Origin: Cricetomys ansorgei
Taxonomy: Eukaryota; Chordata; Mammalia; Rodentia; Nesomyidae
Direction of reading: 5' to 3'
DNA length: 64,000 bases
NCBI GenBank assembly: GCA_026225945.1
Contig: JAMJFZ010001089.1
Span: 248,001 to 312,000 of the forward strand
The translations under genes and the position numbers were made by a program. Below, one piece after another: positions 31,250 to 44,300 of this stretch; within the stretch, counting starts at the first letter, position 1, and each line of letters starts with the position of its first letter. The notes beneath the pieces are model-generated. The model searched no databases. It was not told the DNA's origin and saw nothing but the letters and a program-made list of their open reading frames with translations.

Positions 31250-32320
31250 ACCTTAAATACAGGACTGAGTGATAATTGTGTGAATATACTGCTCAGGTTG
31301 GCATTTCCTATGCATTCTCGCCTTTCGCCCTTCTGCTGCTGGCGGAAGAGAATAGTGAAAAGGTGTTCCCAAGCATTGGCTTCGGTCCCCAAGAAGCCAG
31401 CACCACTGCAATCCTTCCACATGGCTCAGAGGCCTTTCCTTCAACTCCACTCCCAGTGCCACCTAAAAAGAGCCATATTTACCTCTGAAGGGTTTCAGTG
31501 CAAAGCCAAGCTCTGCTACTCTTGGTCAGAAACCAGATACAACAAGAGGAGCCAGACCAGACCAGAGGGAGGAGACTCCACAGTTTCCCCCAAGCATAGA
31601 TTGTCCGCTTGCTGTGGTTGTGATCCTGCCTCCTATCTGTCATGTAGTTACTGCCCGGGGATGAGAAAGGGAGTCCTCCCTCAAGAATGTCTAAACCATT
31701 TATCAGGATGTATTTCTTTTCTCTTTAATGAATTGTTTTAAAAAAAAAAAAAAAGGTGCAACCTATTCTAACAGGATTTTCAACCATTTCACTTTCAGTT
31801 GATGAAGGTTCACAAATGAGCAACATACCCACCATGGACAAGTGACAGCACACAACTAGAACTGTGTAAAAATGATAACCCATCCTTTTTAAAGGACCTT
31901 TACCATGGGGCAGTAAACATGGGTTCTTGCTGCAAACTGGAGAGTTTTATACATGTGATCCAGAGGCAGAGGACTCAGAGGAGCCGCTCACTTCACAGTG
32001 CCGCTCTACCACCCCCTCCACAGCTCAGCTGGTTTCTCCCGTTACCTTTTCTCTAGACTGAGATGCAGGCTGAAAAGAAAATGCTAGTTAGAACTGGTGT
32101 TCTTTAAAAGGAAATTTGTGCAATTTTGCATTAGAATTAACAACTGTTAAAATTTGCCTCATCCCTCAGCACAAAGTCATGGGCGTGAGCAAAAGTTTTT
32201 GGTTTTTTTTTTTAAATGCCTTAATTTTCAACGTCGTGCAAACTAAAAAGGCGAGTAAAACACAAGCTTATACAAGAACATTTCACAAAAAGTCTGTTAT
32301 ACAGATAAAAAAAGATAAAC
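31250..32320. other. Intergenic sequence with an A16 run at 31740-31755
   Basis: 31260-31740 looks non-repetitive and ends in a run of about 16 A after TTAATGAATTGTTTTA. This may be a retroposed 3' end or simple repeat; no parent gene was recognised. 31760-32320 is unassigned. Confidence 0.35.
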
Positions 32321-32325
32321 AGAAG

Positions 32326-32500
32326 GCAGGCCAGCAAGATGGCTCAGCAGGTAAGGGTTCGTGCTGTCAAGCCTGACAACCTAAGTTCAATCACTGGGAC
32401 CAATGTGGTGAGAACCGACTCCATCAGTTGGCCTCTGACCTCCACATGAGCGCTGTAACATATGTGTACACAAAAGAATAAATAATAAATTAAATGTAAA
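32326..32500 (+). repeat. B3/B2-type SINE
   Basis: GGCCAGCAAGATGGCTCAGCA, shortened to CAGCAAGATGGCTCAGCA, CCTAAGTTCAATCACTGGGA, CCTCTGACCTCCACATGAGC and an AATAAATAATAAATT tail. Confidence 0.85.
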
Positions 32501-32669
32501 AGGAAAGCCACTGAATAACATTTGAATTTATAATTCAACATCGTTTTGATCGATAAAAATCCACATGCTGATGTCCTGTCTGAACAGAGAACAAAGAAAA
32601 CAGCATGCCTTCAGAGGCCAGTCACACATTTCTTTTGGAATTCCGTATGGTTTTAAAATGCTATCCTAG

Positions 32670-33015
32670 TTCTGCTGTCTATTACTGTGATAAACGTGAC
32701 CAAAAGCAACTTCAGGAGGAAATGGTTTCCTTTTCTAACAGCTAACCCATCACAAAAGGAAGTCAGGGAAGGATCTCGGTGCAGGAACTGGAGCAGGGAC
32801 CATGGAGGAACACTGCTTACTGCCTTGCTCTCCATGGCTTGCTCAGCCTGCTTTTTTTAATACAACCCAGGGCCACCTGCCCAGGGGTGGCACTACTTAC
32901 AGCACTGTCCCACTTTAATCAAGAAAATGTCCCCCATAGGCCAGTCTCATGGAGGCAATTCATCAATTGAGGTCACCCCTTCTCAGATGATTAATTTGTG
33001 AAACTGACAAAAAAA
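32670..33015 (+). repeat. MaLR-type LTR-like repeat
   Basis: TCTATTACTGTGATAAACGT, GGAACTGGAGCAGGGACCAT, TGGCTTGCTCAGCCTGCTTT, AATTGAGGTCACCCCTTCTC, then an A11 run. Same family as 43025-43322, 46882-47277 and 51491-51908. Confidence 0.7.
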
Positions 33016-33339
33016 AAAAAGATGCCAACGAAAGACATTTGAAGTATGTGTTTTCCTCATGTGCCTGACCTAACAAAGAGCTGCTTCAGAAACATCCTAT
33101 GTGTCGTCACCTGCAAGTTCCTTTATTTGTACTAAGACAGCCCTTAGATGTTCCTTAAAAGCAGGAACATCCTGATTAAAGCTGCAAAGTCCTATCACAA
33201 ATAGCTTTACTGGAGCATGTTGGAGGTGAGGTTAGCCATATTCTTGAATAAACATTTCGCTGCTAACTGCGTTTCCAGAATTTAGCAGGCTACATATTTT
33301 TCCTTTAGCCAAATTAAACATGCAGACAAGAATCGATGT

Positions 33340-33512
33340 GTTTGCTGTTGGTTGGTTGTGTCTGATTTGTTTTTGAGGGGCGACCTCTCTGAGTAGCCCT
33401 GGGTGTCCTGGAACTCACTATGTAGACCAGGCTCCCCTCAAACTCACAAAGATCCACCTGCTTCTGCCTCTCAAATATTCGAATGAAAAGCATGTGCCAC
33501 TGAGTTTGGTTC
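33340..33512 (-). repeat. B1 SINE
   Basis: Reverse B1: CCTGGAACTCACTATGTAGA, CTCACAAAGATCCACCTGCT, CATGTGCCACTGAGTTTGG. Confidence 0.88.
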
Positions 33513-33514
33513 AG

Positions 33515-35987
33515 TGTGCTCATTGTTAAATCGTAAGCACGTGAGGTTGTGTCACCGCAGAAAAGATGTGCTGAGGAGTGACACAAAAATCAGTGATTAA
33601 AAATTTGGAGCTACAAATGACCCTTGTACATTTTTAAGAGTATAAAAGCATCTAGAAGCCTTTATCTGTGACATCACCATAGTGTGTTTAAAAGCTCAAA
33701 CAATGTAGTTCAAAACAGACAAACAGTACAGGTGGAATAGCTAGGAACACTGGGAAACAGTAATAAAAATTCCATTCTGTTTTCAGGATATTCTTCAGAA
33801 GCCTTATTTCTCCTGTTCATTGTGCCTTCAAAAACAACAACAAATAATATAATTTGGGTATTTTTACCTGTTAACCTAACATTGATAGTAGTGGCCATTG
33901 GGCTGTAAGATGGTTCTGCTTCTCTAGCAGCCAGGATATTTCTCCAGTCATCAGTGAGAACTGCCTCCAACAAAGGCAGAACAAAGTTTCCAGCTACCAT
34001 CCGTGTGGCTCACTGGACAAGCTCACTGAACCAGATACTAACTTTAGAGTTCTTTTTTTCAGTATTTGGATACTGTGGTGTCTGGTGGATGTGGACACAC
34101 GGAAGCTGTGGATGGAGGGCATTTGGATCTCCAGCCCTGACATACGGGCTGGCAGAATCCTTGGCCCCTCCCCTTTGCTGTTTCTGCACTGATACCACAA
34201 ACCACAGCAAAACTCCACCCCCTTCAAGGGGCAGGCTACAATTGGCAGAATTGCTTATCTAAGTGCCTATCCCAGCATCCCTGTCTTAACCAAAGCCTTT
34301 ATACCTGAGTACCAAATAAAATACCACAACCCTTGCATTAAACTTGAGAGAATGTTCCACTGACAACAGTCTCCCAGAATTCTTTGCATTCCATTGACTC
34401 TTAGCTCCCTGACCTGGGACCCACCTGGATGCATTGCCCTATGTTCTGTGATTTCCTTTCCAGGGGCTAGGTGAAGTGGCCATAGAGTCTAGCCATGTGC
34501 TGGGAAGGGAAGCAGGACCCCTCAGGAACAACCAGGGAGAGAAACAACCCAGTAGTACACTTCTAATCAACAGTCTCTGTAACGACTTCAGCCTTCTCCA
34601 AGTCTTCTCCTGCAGAAGTATTTTCGCTGAAGGACTTTATGTATACATTAATTACATCTAATAATACATTCTTCTAAGCTGGATAACAAAGGGTTCCCAA
34701 CAGCTTCATGTGTGCTCATACTTGTTTTTAATAAGCCACACAGGCACTTGACTGTTCATTATATTTCAAGGTATCCATATTTTTAGTTGTCTGCTGTGTT
34801 ATTCAACCCCATAATTGACTACAGAGTAGTATATATTTTTTATTGACTGCTCTTGGGCTGTCTGGTCTGTTTGTCACCAACCATGTATCCCACAGCTTCA
34901 TCGTAAGTATGAACTTGCTGCAGCTGAAGATCAGAATTAGTGTTAATTTAAAATTTCATTAATTAATGGCATTGTTTCTTCAACTTGAACCTGAACAGAA
35001 TGCCTTATGGCGTTCTTTCAGATGTTTTAATGAATGTCACAAGCCATGTCCTGGATTCTATTATAGCCTTCATGCATAAATTAAAACATGATAACTTCAA
35101 TTTTTTCCAGTGGTGTTCTAAAAGATTTTGGATATTGAACTACTACCTATATGATTTTTGATGCAAGAACAGTTTTTTTCTGCCTCTTTTCTGCTCACCT
35201 AACTGTAGAGGCTCCTGTGCCACTAAGGGAGCCTATTGCCCAACACAATGTATGGATCTTTCCAAGACCACTCTGTTCCATTCATCTGGCTATGAAGTTT
35301 TTCAGTCATTAGTCTTTCCTATCTATGTGGTCCAGATAAGATAAAGGAATGCTTCTCGCATATTATACTAATTTATGGAATCTCTCTACTTCTTCTGATC
35401 ATTTTCTACAACCAATACTTCCTCTGCTTTAGTCATAGGACTAACTGCCAATAAAGGGGCCATTGATTGGTAACATGGGCAAATACATTTGTCTCCCAGG
35501 GGAAACATCAAAATATTGACTTCCAGATGACAGTGGAAATGCAGATGTAGAAAATGGGCTCTCTGTATATCTCAACTGCCAAATGATTCTAACAGCCAAC
35601 ACAGTTTTTCAATTTTTCACAACCACTTATAACTCCAACTCCAAGGGATAAAACTCTCTCTTCTGGCCTCTGTGGGCACATGCACTCAAGTTCACATACC
35701 CACAAAGAGACTAGCATGCAGACATAAAATTTAAATTTAATTCCTTCTACTTCAGATACCAATAGCATGATGAAGGGCTTCCATGTTAGCCTAAGATCTG
35801 TGTTTTTTACCCTGTAATTTGGCCAGCTTTGTTTAAAAAGATGTAGAGAAAGAAACAGATTTTTTTAAAAGTTCTGTTCATTACCTTTTAAATTGAGCAT
35901 GCAAGTCAAATACTAATATTTAAGGAAACATCTGCTTTCACTGCTTTGTGATCAGTGTAAATAGTGTTACAAGTTGTTCCTCACACT

Positions 35988-36027
<40 letters not shown>

Positions 36028-37265
36028 AGCAAGCTACATAAGGAACTTTAGAGACGTTTCAAAACATTTGACCATTCAGGAACTTATAAATTAATGTGCT
36101 GACTCACTTGTTTAAAAAAAAAAAAAAAAAACCTAATAGAATCCAGTTCAGAAATCTCAACAGTGATTCCAGGATTGTGTATACAGGGAAGCATTTTGAG
36201 AATTTTCTACCACAACTGACAATGGAGAGGAGTTCTGAGAACTTGTGGCACATGCTACCTTTTTAAATGCTTTGCTCTTACGTCAGTTACCTGTCCACTA
36301 GAGAAATCAGATGTTCCTTCGCTCAGGAGTTTAAGAATCACTACCTTATTGCTCTGACTTGCTTCAACAATATCACTAAGAAATGCTGACCGATGTTTGG
36401 CTCAGTCTTATCAGAACAAGAATCCCTTTACACCTTTACTCTGTACAAATTGGGCCAAATGACATCTTGACTATGAGACCAACAACATAGTTTTTTTTTA
36501 TTCCTTCACGTCAATTCCTCAGAAGAAATCTTCTACTTTGTTTTTTTTTTTAAATCACACTTTCCAAAATGTCATGTTCATCTTCAGTGAAAATTCCAAT
36601 AATGTGCCAACCACGTCTGGATGCTGCTCTGTGTCAGTACTTCCTCTGCTGTTATTCACTGCGCTCTAAGTCCTTGGGAGGCTGAGACAGGGGGATCCAA
36701 GGATCCAAGGATAGCTTCAGCTACCTTTGATCACCCTAGGCTTCTTGAACCCCATGGTATAAGCAATTTACCAAGTTGTCTAAAAGGTCGCCATCCAGTT
36801 TGTGCCTAAAATCGAGCAGCTTAGTCTGATAACATTTTGTAATTGTTGACATAATATTACCAAAAATTGAGCCAGTGAACCAATTGTTTTTTTCCTTCAT
36901 TTCTGGGCTTGGGGGCCACGGACGGTGAGGAAGAGGGGAGAAAATCAAGGTGGCTTCATGGTTTTCACACCTCAAAAAAAGAAAAAAAGGAAATTTTGAA
37001 ACGGAGAAGGGGAGCTTGTTAACATTTTATAAACAGCGCGTTATAAAGAGCTGGTGTTACTGCGGTTAGAGGTATGGTAGGTTAACTCAATACACCGTTA
37101 TGAAACTAAACAGGCCTGAATGCCCCTCCACTGTGGTCTAAGGCTTCCCAACTTCCCTTGCCACTGTTTACTTCTCTATAAACTTGGGGTGAAGGGTAGA
37201 GTTGGAGAGGGTATATTCGTATTAAATTAAATTAAATTAAAATTCGTATTAAAAATAAAGCGAAG
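33515..37265. other. Intergenic AT-rich stretch, mostly unassigned
   Basis: Includes a possible solo LTR at about 34070-34350 (TGTGGTGTCTGGTGGATGTG start, a CAAATAAAATACC signal; boundaries not resolved), a SINE 3'-end trace at 35650-35740, an (AC)n repeat at 35989-36027, an A-run at 36113-36130 and a B1-like trace with a duplicated GGATCCAA unit at 36665-36730. No gene recognised. Confidence 0.45.
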
Positions 37266-37274
37266 CATTTTAAA

Positions 37275-37697
37275 GTACCTGACACAAAAATGACAGTGGT
37301 TCTTGTTTGGGTATGAAGTGTTGAAAGCTTGGTCCCCAGTCAGTGGAACCAGTCATTGGTGGGTGATTGGATCATGAGCACTCCGACCTAATCAATTAAT
37401 CCATTGATGGATTCACAGTTTGATGGCGCTATTGGAAGATGATAGGAGGTGGAGCCTGACTACAAGAAGCAGGTCACTGGGAACACACCTTTGAGCAATT
37501 TCTTCCAGCCCCTTCCTTTCTCTCTGCCAAGTGCTCTGCTCTCTACTACCACCTTGTGCTGCTGCCTTGCCTCAGGCCCAAAGCAATGGGTCCAGATGAC
37601 CTTGGACTGAAAGATCTGAAACCAAGAACAAAAATCTTTCCTCCTTTTAAATTACTGGTCTCAAATGTTTATCACAGCGGTGCATAAAGCTAATACA
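37275..37697 (+). repeat. MLT1/MST-like MaLR LTR
   Basis: Follows the mammalian MaLR LTR order: GTATGAAGTGTTGAAAGCTT, GGTGATTGGATCATGAGCAC, ATTGATGGATTCACAGTTTG, CTTCCAGCCCCTTCCTTTCT, AATTACTGGTCTCAAATG, ending GCTAATACAG. It lies 0.5 kb before the Bphl promoter. Confidence 0.7.
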
Positions 37698-37825
37698 GTA
37701 TGATACACAAAGGATGAGTTCTTGAAGACTTACATAATACATATTGACAGGAGTAACCTAAAAGCTCGCTGCTACCATTTTGCTTAACAGCAAGGAAAAG
37801 GGGTAGATAGATGTATGTGGAAAGT

Positions 37826-37945
37826 ATAGCCAGGTGCGGTGATGCAGACCAGCATGAGGAAGGAGGATCAGGAGCTCAAGCTCAACATCAGCTACATAGT
37901 TCTAGGCCCTGGCTTGAGCTACATGAGACCCTTTTTCAACAAAAG
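37826..37945 (+). repeat. B1 SINE, old
   Basis: AGCCAGGTGCGGTGATGCAG, GAGGATCAGGAGCTCAAGCT, TTGAGCTACATGAGACCC. It ends about 160 bp before the Bphl promoter. Confidence 0.7.
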
Positions 37946-38099
37946 CAGGAAGCAATGGGGATCTGCAGTACACTTGTCTCTAGATGTCCAGCAGGTGAAA
38001 ACAGGACAGCAGGTGGCCCCGCCTCCCCATAGCTTTGAACAACAGGACTATCCACCCTAGGAAAGCCTTAAGAGAGGACATTTTCTTGCCAGGAAGGCC

Positions 38100-38239
38100 T
38101 GGCAAGGAGCAGAGAGGGCTAGGGGCGTGGCTCGGAGGGCCAGGGGAGTGACTTGGCGGACCGGGGGCGTGGCTTCGAGCTTCGTACTTGAAGGGTAAGC
38201 GGCGCAGGCGCGTTCCTGGAGGCTGTGCGACCCGGAACT
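38100..38239 (+). promoter_or_regulatory. Bphl: Bphl core promoter, TATA-less and GC-rich
   Basis: CpG density rises sharply here compared with the flanks and continues through exon 1 to about 38350. There are two GGGGCGTGG boxes (38122-38131 and 38163-38172; Sp1/KLF class) and a GCGCAGGCGCG element at 38202-38212 that fits the NRF1 family. There is no TATA box. NRF1 plus GC boxes is a common design for nuclear genes of mitochondrial proteins, which agrees with the product. The start of transcription is inferred to lie somewhere in 38150-38235. Confidence 0.7.
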
Positions 38240-38346
38240 ATGACGACCGCAGCGGTTCGCCCCGCCGCCCGGCGGCTGCGGCTGCTCCTCCCGACCCTGA
38301 AGTCCGGCATCCGCGTGCCCCAGGCCAAGCCCGCAGCTGCCTTCGG
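38240..38346 (+). CDS. Bphl: Bphl exon 1 coding part (mitochondrial leader)
   Basis: ATG at 38240 with A at -3. The exon encodes 35 codons plus GG, then donor GTAATG at 38347. The peptide begins MTTAAVRPAARRLRLLLPTL and ends PAAAFG, parallel to the human leader ending AAAFG. Arg-rich and without Asp or Glu, it looks like a mitochondrial targeting sequence. The 5' UTR start is not defined. Other reading frames across this GC-rich exon are shadows. Confidence 0.93.
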
Positions 38347-41300
38347 GTAATGGCGCGCTTGGGGCAGCGGGGGACACAGTCCGCTGGTCAGGGAGGGACA
38401 GGGGCGCATGGCGAAGGCCCTTCCTTCTCCAGACCCGGGTCCAGATTCTGCAGAGCTAGGACGAGAGCACTTCGGTGCCTGGGGCTTGTTCTGGAGACTG
38501 GACATAGCCTAGCAGGCCCTAGGTCGAGCCTCCGCAATGCAGAGGAAGGGATGGGGAGGGACGTTTGCTAGTAGTCACAGATCCCAAGCCTTTGTCAGTT
38601 AGGTGGTTGCTGGGGACATTAATTATTCCTGCCTTGTCACATCTGCCTAACCTGCTGCCTTCGTAGGCCCCCAAGTTTTCTGGGCCCCTTGACTTGCTAA
38701 TCTCAAACTTAAGTGTATAGAAGAAGCTGCTTTGGGAACCTGTGTAAATTTGAAAGTCCCAGATCCACCCCCCCCACACCACCACTCCCTCCCGGCCAGA
38801 GGTTCTAATGTGGGTGTGTGATGATGGCCAGGCATCTGCATCTTCCAATCACCACCACCACCACCCTCCACCCAGCCCTTTGATAAAGTAATAACATTAA
38901 TGGAGACCTGCTGTCTTGAAAATGGGTATTCAGTCTCAGTGAATCTGAAGCCGTGCACATCCTAGCGTATACACATGCAGACACGCCCAGTGCGCATGTG
39001 GGCTTTATGGACCCTAGCGACTGGCATTTAGAATTTTACTAGAGCTAATGTGGAAACCGATTGTTTGAGCTCTAACCAGTTTTGTTTGTTTGTTTGTTTT
39101 GTTTTGTTTTTTAACCGATCATAGCCTGGTTGTGTAGCTCTTCGGTTTTATATCTAATTTAGGTTTCTTCTCTTGTTTTAGGGATATATGACTTTAGCAC
39201 TTTTTATGTTAATGGCTATGGTTGTATGAATTGCCAGTGAATAGTATACGTTTTATCCGATGAGGCTACTGGGGCTGTGTTAATGTCATACTTACTTGCG
39301 ACTTAGTGACTGTTGAGAGTCCTGTTCACTTAGCTTCACTGTGGACCATTCTTCCTGAAAGATCTCCGCAAAGGTTTCCTTGGGTCTTGTCCTGCTTTTT
39401 TATAAATACTTGTCCATACTGACAAGGCCTGTAATCCGAGAAACAACCCGGGCTGGGTGATCCTGAAGCCAGGCTGCAGCCGCATGCCTGCAACTCCTGC
39501 AGTGAAAACCACTTCATCCGGTGTCCAACCCGGAACTAGCTGAGCTGTGTGCCAGAGTTGCTTGTAAGTCTGCCGCTTGAAACTTTGACCTTTTCTTAGG
39601 TCATGGTCTCTGTGGTCTGCCAAAAAGTCTTTGGGGAGTTGTATCTCGGTTCTGATAGTAATAATTTACAGAATCTGACATTCTGACTGAAAAACAGTAT
39701 TTTCTGAGTTTAACCTGAGGAGGCCCTGCCGGACAATCAGGTCCACTCCTTCCTCTCATGCCAGTCTCCACCCCCTACTTGGCAATAAGACTGAATGCCA
39801 CCCCAGCGCTTGCCCGGTTGGGAACTCAGTTCTGCCATGAGATTAAAGAGAAACCATGGCCTTTTGAGTTCAAGTAGTTTGAATAGCTGTATTATCATTT
39901 CTTCCTCGCTGTGTGACTGTACACAACTTATTCAACCTCTCTGATCTTCTTCTGGCCTTGCAACAATTGTATTTGAAACAATGGCTGTGAAAAGCCTGGA
40001 ACAAATAAATATGAATAATTAGCAAGTACAATTAATGATATAAATAGCGAACATATAAATAATAGCACAGTAGATAAAAGAAGTCATCAGACTTCATGTA
40101 ATCAAGCCCAGGCAGTGGCTGATACTGTGATGTGCCATTATTTTCTAAGAAGCGGAGGCATGTAAACAGTAAGGACTTAAGAACGAGGCTGAAACTTATT
40201 AAACAAGTCCCACTCTCATCTCCTAGCAAGATGCTGAAACCAAGACTCCAGGTTGGACCCACAGGTGCTCATCTTGGGCTGGATTATCTAATCCTGTGAT
40301 GGGCAAATTAGCTTCCCCCCAATGTCCAGCCTCTCTGTGGTAGTGTTAGGTTAAGCACACTGTGCTCCTCAGGAATGAAGGACAGGTAAAATGCCTAACT
40401 CAGTAGTAAGTTTTCCTATTTGCTTTACCTATTTGCCCTAAGCCATTATGGTCTTCCCCACACAATGACCTCTCCCTGTTTGGAGGAGTAGACCTGCCCC
40501 GTCAGTACCATATAGGAAATCATAGGTCTCGTCTCCAGGGAAGGGAGTCAAGGATAACACAAGACAGGAAGATATCCTTTAAGGGACTCTGAAGCCTTTT
40601 GTTTTCCAAGAAATTAACCTAAACTTACTGGCTCAATGGACTCTGCCAAGGAATTTTTAAAGTACGGTTGCTTACCTCCCACTCAGATTGTGATGTATTG
40701 CAGCCCTGGCTGGTGGGTTTAGAAGGCCGGCCAGTGATTTGAACTCAGTCTGAGCCCTGATGAAATACAAGAGAAGAGAGATGTCGGTGCTGGTAGACTA
40801 CACTTGCTGCATTGTACTTGCAACCTGGGGTCTCCACTACCTCCACCTCTGCTTGAAAGGGTCCACCCATGACACACAGCGAGCACTGGTAGTGGGTTCT
40901 ATTTGCCCATCTGCTAGTCTTCAAGCTTCAGGACATGCTTTTAGTGTCTTGTAAGTTCAGGTAACAAGTTTGACGGCTTTGGGAGTGACTACGGGGCTAT
41001 AGCGCAGAGTTGTTGAGAATCTCTAAGGATTGCCCCAGCCGTGTGTGTTTGTAAAACTCAGCAAGGTCTCATAAACACACCTTCAGACCTCACAGTTAGA
41101 AGACAGATTGTTGAGGGCATAGGAGAGATAGGTTGGAAAAGAAACTTTGGTGGCCGAAGGGAAAGGGGTAGATTCTTGTTCTTTAAGTTTTCTGAGAGTT
41201 TCTGTATTTATTCCTACCTGAGAGTTTGAGAAATCCAGTATTGAATATGGTTCCAGAAGGAAGACTATGTGAGGGCCGTCAAAGGCCTGGGCTGCATGCC

Positions 41301-44300
41301 TGATCCTTTCAACATGCACTTAGCTGTTTGTACAAGGCCTGACCACAGTCAAAGAGACCTCCTGACAAGCTGGAGCCAATGCCTTGGGCTTGAAATGACC
41401 CCAAATGAGTTATCATGTTTTCAGCCACTCTCTGATTAAACGTAAACTTTCTTTATGTTTGAAATTAGAAGTTTATTAATATTAAATAATTTTTTTATTT
41501 GCCCCCTTCCCAGCCTTGGAGAGTAGAATCGGGCGTTTGGCAGGATGGGCTGGTGTGATGAATGTACCTGGATCCCTATGATGAAGCACCAGGGACCATT
41601 TCCACTGCAGAACTCCTCACCATCCCTACTCCTATCCCTGTGTCCTGACTGAATACAGGCTTCTGAGCATGCCATATTTAGATTTTACTCTTTTTTACTC
41701 TTCTCTGGAATCTCTTCACAAAGGCCACTTTTCTCTCCTCTCAGATACCTCTACCCAACCTGACACGACCTCTCTCCATCTCTCCACCACAGCCACTTCC
41801 ACACCTTCTGCTTTTGCAAAAGTTTCTAGTAAGCCCAACTCTAGCTACCCGATGACCCTATACACCTGTTAGGTGGTGATAATTTAGAAAGAAATCTGGG
41901 ATGGGAAACCAAAACTTAGATCCAGCCAGATGCAGGAAGAAGTTAGGTTCGTTGTTGTTGTTTGCTGAAGTGGTGTGGGCACGCCTGAGAGAGCTGAAGG
42001 AAAGATGCCTTTGTGAGCCAGTGCTCCAGGGAGTCACAGCGATGCCCAGGGCTCTGCCAGCAACACCAGTCCCGAAAGCCACGGGCTCTGTGCACTGAGG
42101 AAAATGGGGAAGAGTTTCCATTGTACAAAAACATCTGCATAGCGTAAAATGGCTTTGACTAGCGTGTTTATGGTTCTTCAGGGAAGGGAACCCCATTACT
42201 GCACAGGGAGTAACATGAGGAGATGGTACTTACATGCTTTAGTGCTAACATGAGCCCAGTAAATGCTAGTCAGCTGCTCAGGGGGTGGCTTCATCTAATA
42301 TCAGAAACAGGAAATGCAAGAAGGAAATTTTATCCGGCCGGATGCCTCCAGCATAATGCAGCCCTCTGTGAGCAAATTCTGTTTTTCTTTTCTCTCCTGT
42401 TGAGCTGGGAACAAAGCAGATGTGTCAATAAGGATGTGTCTTGGTTGGTAGAGTGCGTTTATTTGCTTCTGTCTTGACTCTAAGGTACTTAAAGCTACCC
42501 TAACAATAAAACCCAATTCTTTGGAGGAATAGGATGTCAGCAAGAAGTAAATCGGTGTCATCGGCTGTCACTTAATGACTTTATTATTGCTCCTCTGACA
42601 TTCGTGTAGATGAGCGTATTTTAGGCCTTCTTATTTCCCAATTTTGTCATATAATTTTCAGAAATTACGTGCTGACATGAGATGTACCAATATTCAACAC
42701 CCACACCCACGCTCTTTATTAATTTTGCTGCCATTGTTTACTAAGACAGAATCTCCCTACATATTCCAGGCTGACTCTGAACTTGTGGCAATCCTCCTCC
42801 CTCTACCTTCCGAGGGCCACCATGTGCAGCCAGAAATTAAAGAATCAGATAGAAACAGCACAAGGAACAAAAAAAAAAAAAACAACTTGTTTTTTTCAGA
42901 AGTGTCACATTTGGGTAGTCATTTTGATGGAGGATAAAGATGGGGCGGGATATGTAGAAGGAAAAAGAAGTCAGAGGTTAAATTTGCTGCCAATCCACAA
43001 GAAGAAGAGCCATTCCTCTTAGCATCTGTCCTGGCATGGCCCCAACATCCTGTGCGCCACTTCCCTCTATCAGGGCAATGGGCAGGAAGGTTTAAGCTCC
43101 AGAACTGGGGCAGAGGCCATGGAGGAATGCTGCTTACTGGCTTGCTCAGCCTGCTTTCTAGTACAATGCAGGACCACCCACAGTGTGCTGGATCCTCCCA
43201 CATCAGTCAGGAATTTTCTTAAATGGCCCAAAGACTTCCCTATGGCCAATTTAACAGAGCCATTTCTCTATTGAAGTTCCTTCTTCTAAGATGACCCTGG
43301 CTTGTTTTAAGTTGACAAAAACAAAAAAGAAAAAAATCTAACCAAGACAGAGAGTGCGCCCCTCGGCAGCACTGCAGTGGTCAAACAGGAAGACACTGTA
43401 CAGATTTGCAGTCTGTTATGAGGACACAACCTGAACTGGTAAACTGAGGCACACATCAAAGTAGTGCAAGTAGTGCCACATGCCCGAGTGGGACATCGGT
43501 GCCACTCATGCACAAGAACTGATACTTTGTCATATCAAATGTGCCAGTTTGACATGATAAAGAAGTCTCCCTTTGGGGATTTGTTTTTCTTCCAGCACGG
43601 CAGTGACTTCTGCCAAGGTGGCCGTGAACGGCGTCCAGCTGCATTACCATCGAGCGGGAGAAGGGGAGCATGCAATCCTCCTACTTCCTGGGATGCTGGG
43701 TATGTGCAGATCTCAATGGAAAGCTTCTGCAGGCTGTAGATTCTCATTGATGCATCACGATGCTAGGTGCCAAGCATTGACTGTTCATGTTAGCGTTGCC
43801 AAAGGCTTTTAAGGAATATTTGCTCCACTCAAAGTTGAGTGATTTAGAAAAGTAAATAACTTTCTACTGTATTAATTTTTTATTCTTCTACCCACTTCTT
43901 CCCCATTTAAACACACCGTGAAAATGGTTTCCTACTATTGGGGGTGGGGGGAGTTACAGGGGTCAAGGAAACGGGTCTAAAGAAGGAGCAGATGATGAAG
44001 ATAATAAGCCGGTGACCTGCTATCTCGGTTAGTTTGCCTGGTATCCAGGGGTTTTCTGGAATGTGAGGCTTGAAGTGTTAAAACCAGGACAGGAAGTAGG
44101 TGGGTCAGTTGTGTTTGACTTGTTTAATGAAAGTAAGAGGTAACGGGGTCGGGGTGGGGGGCGCACAAACCTTAAAAGACTTCCTTCCTAACATGGTCTC
44201 GCTTTGTAGCTTAAGCTTGCCTTAACCTCACAAATACTGAGGTGACAGGTCTGTGCCGCCATGCCTGGCCAGCTGTAAGTCTTTTTCAAAATCAAAAGCA

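Noticed and set aside
33955..34350. Solo LTR or retroviral remnant upstream of Bphl
   Set aside because: A TGTGG start and an AATAAA-like motif are present, but no flanking duplication or recognisable family, so it is only mentioned within the intergenic entry.
38188..38571. 127-codon + strand frame (and its minus-strand counterparts) across Bphl exon 1
   Set aside because: It is out of frame with the recognised BPHL leader, reads through the donor at 38347, and is Arg/Pro/Ala rich as expected from CpG-rich DNA.
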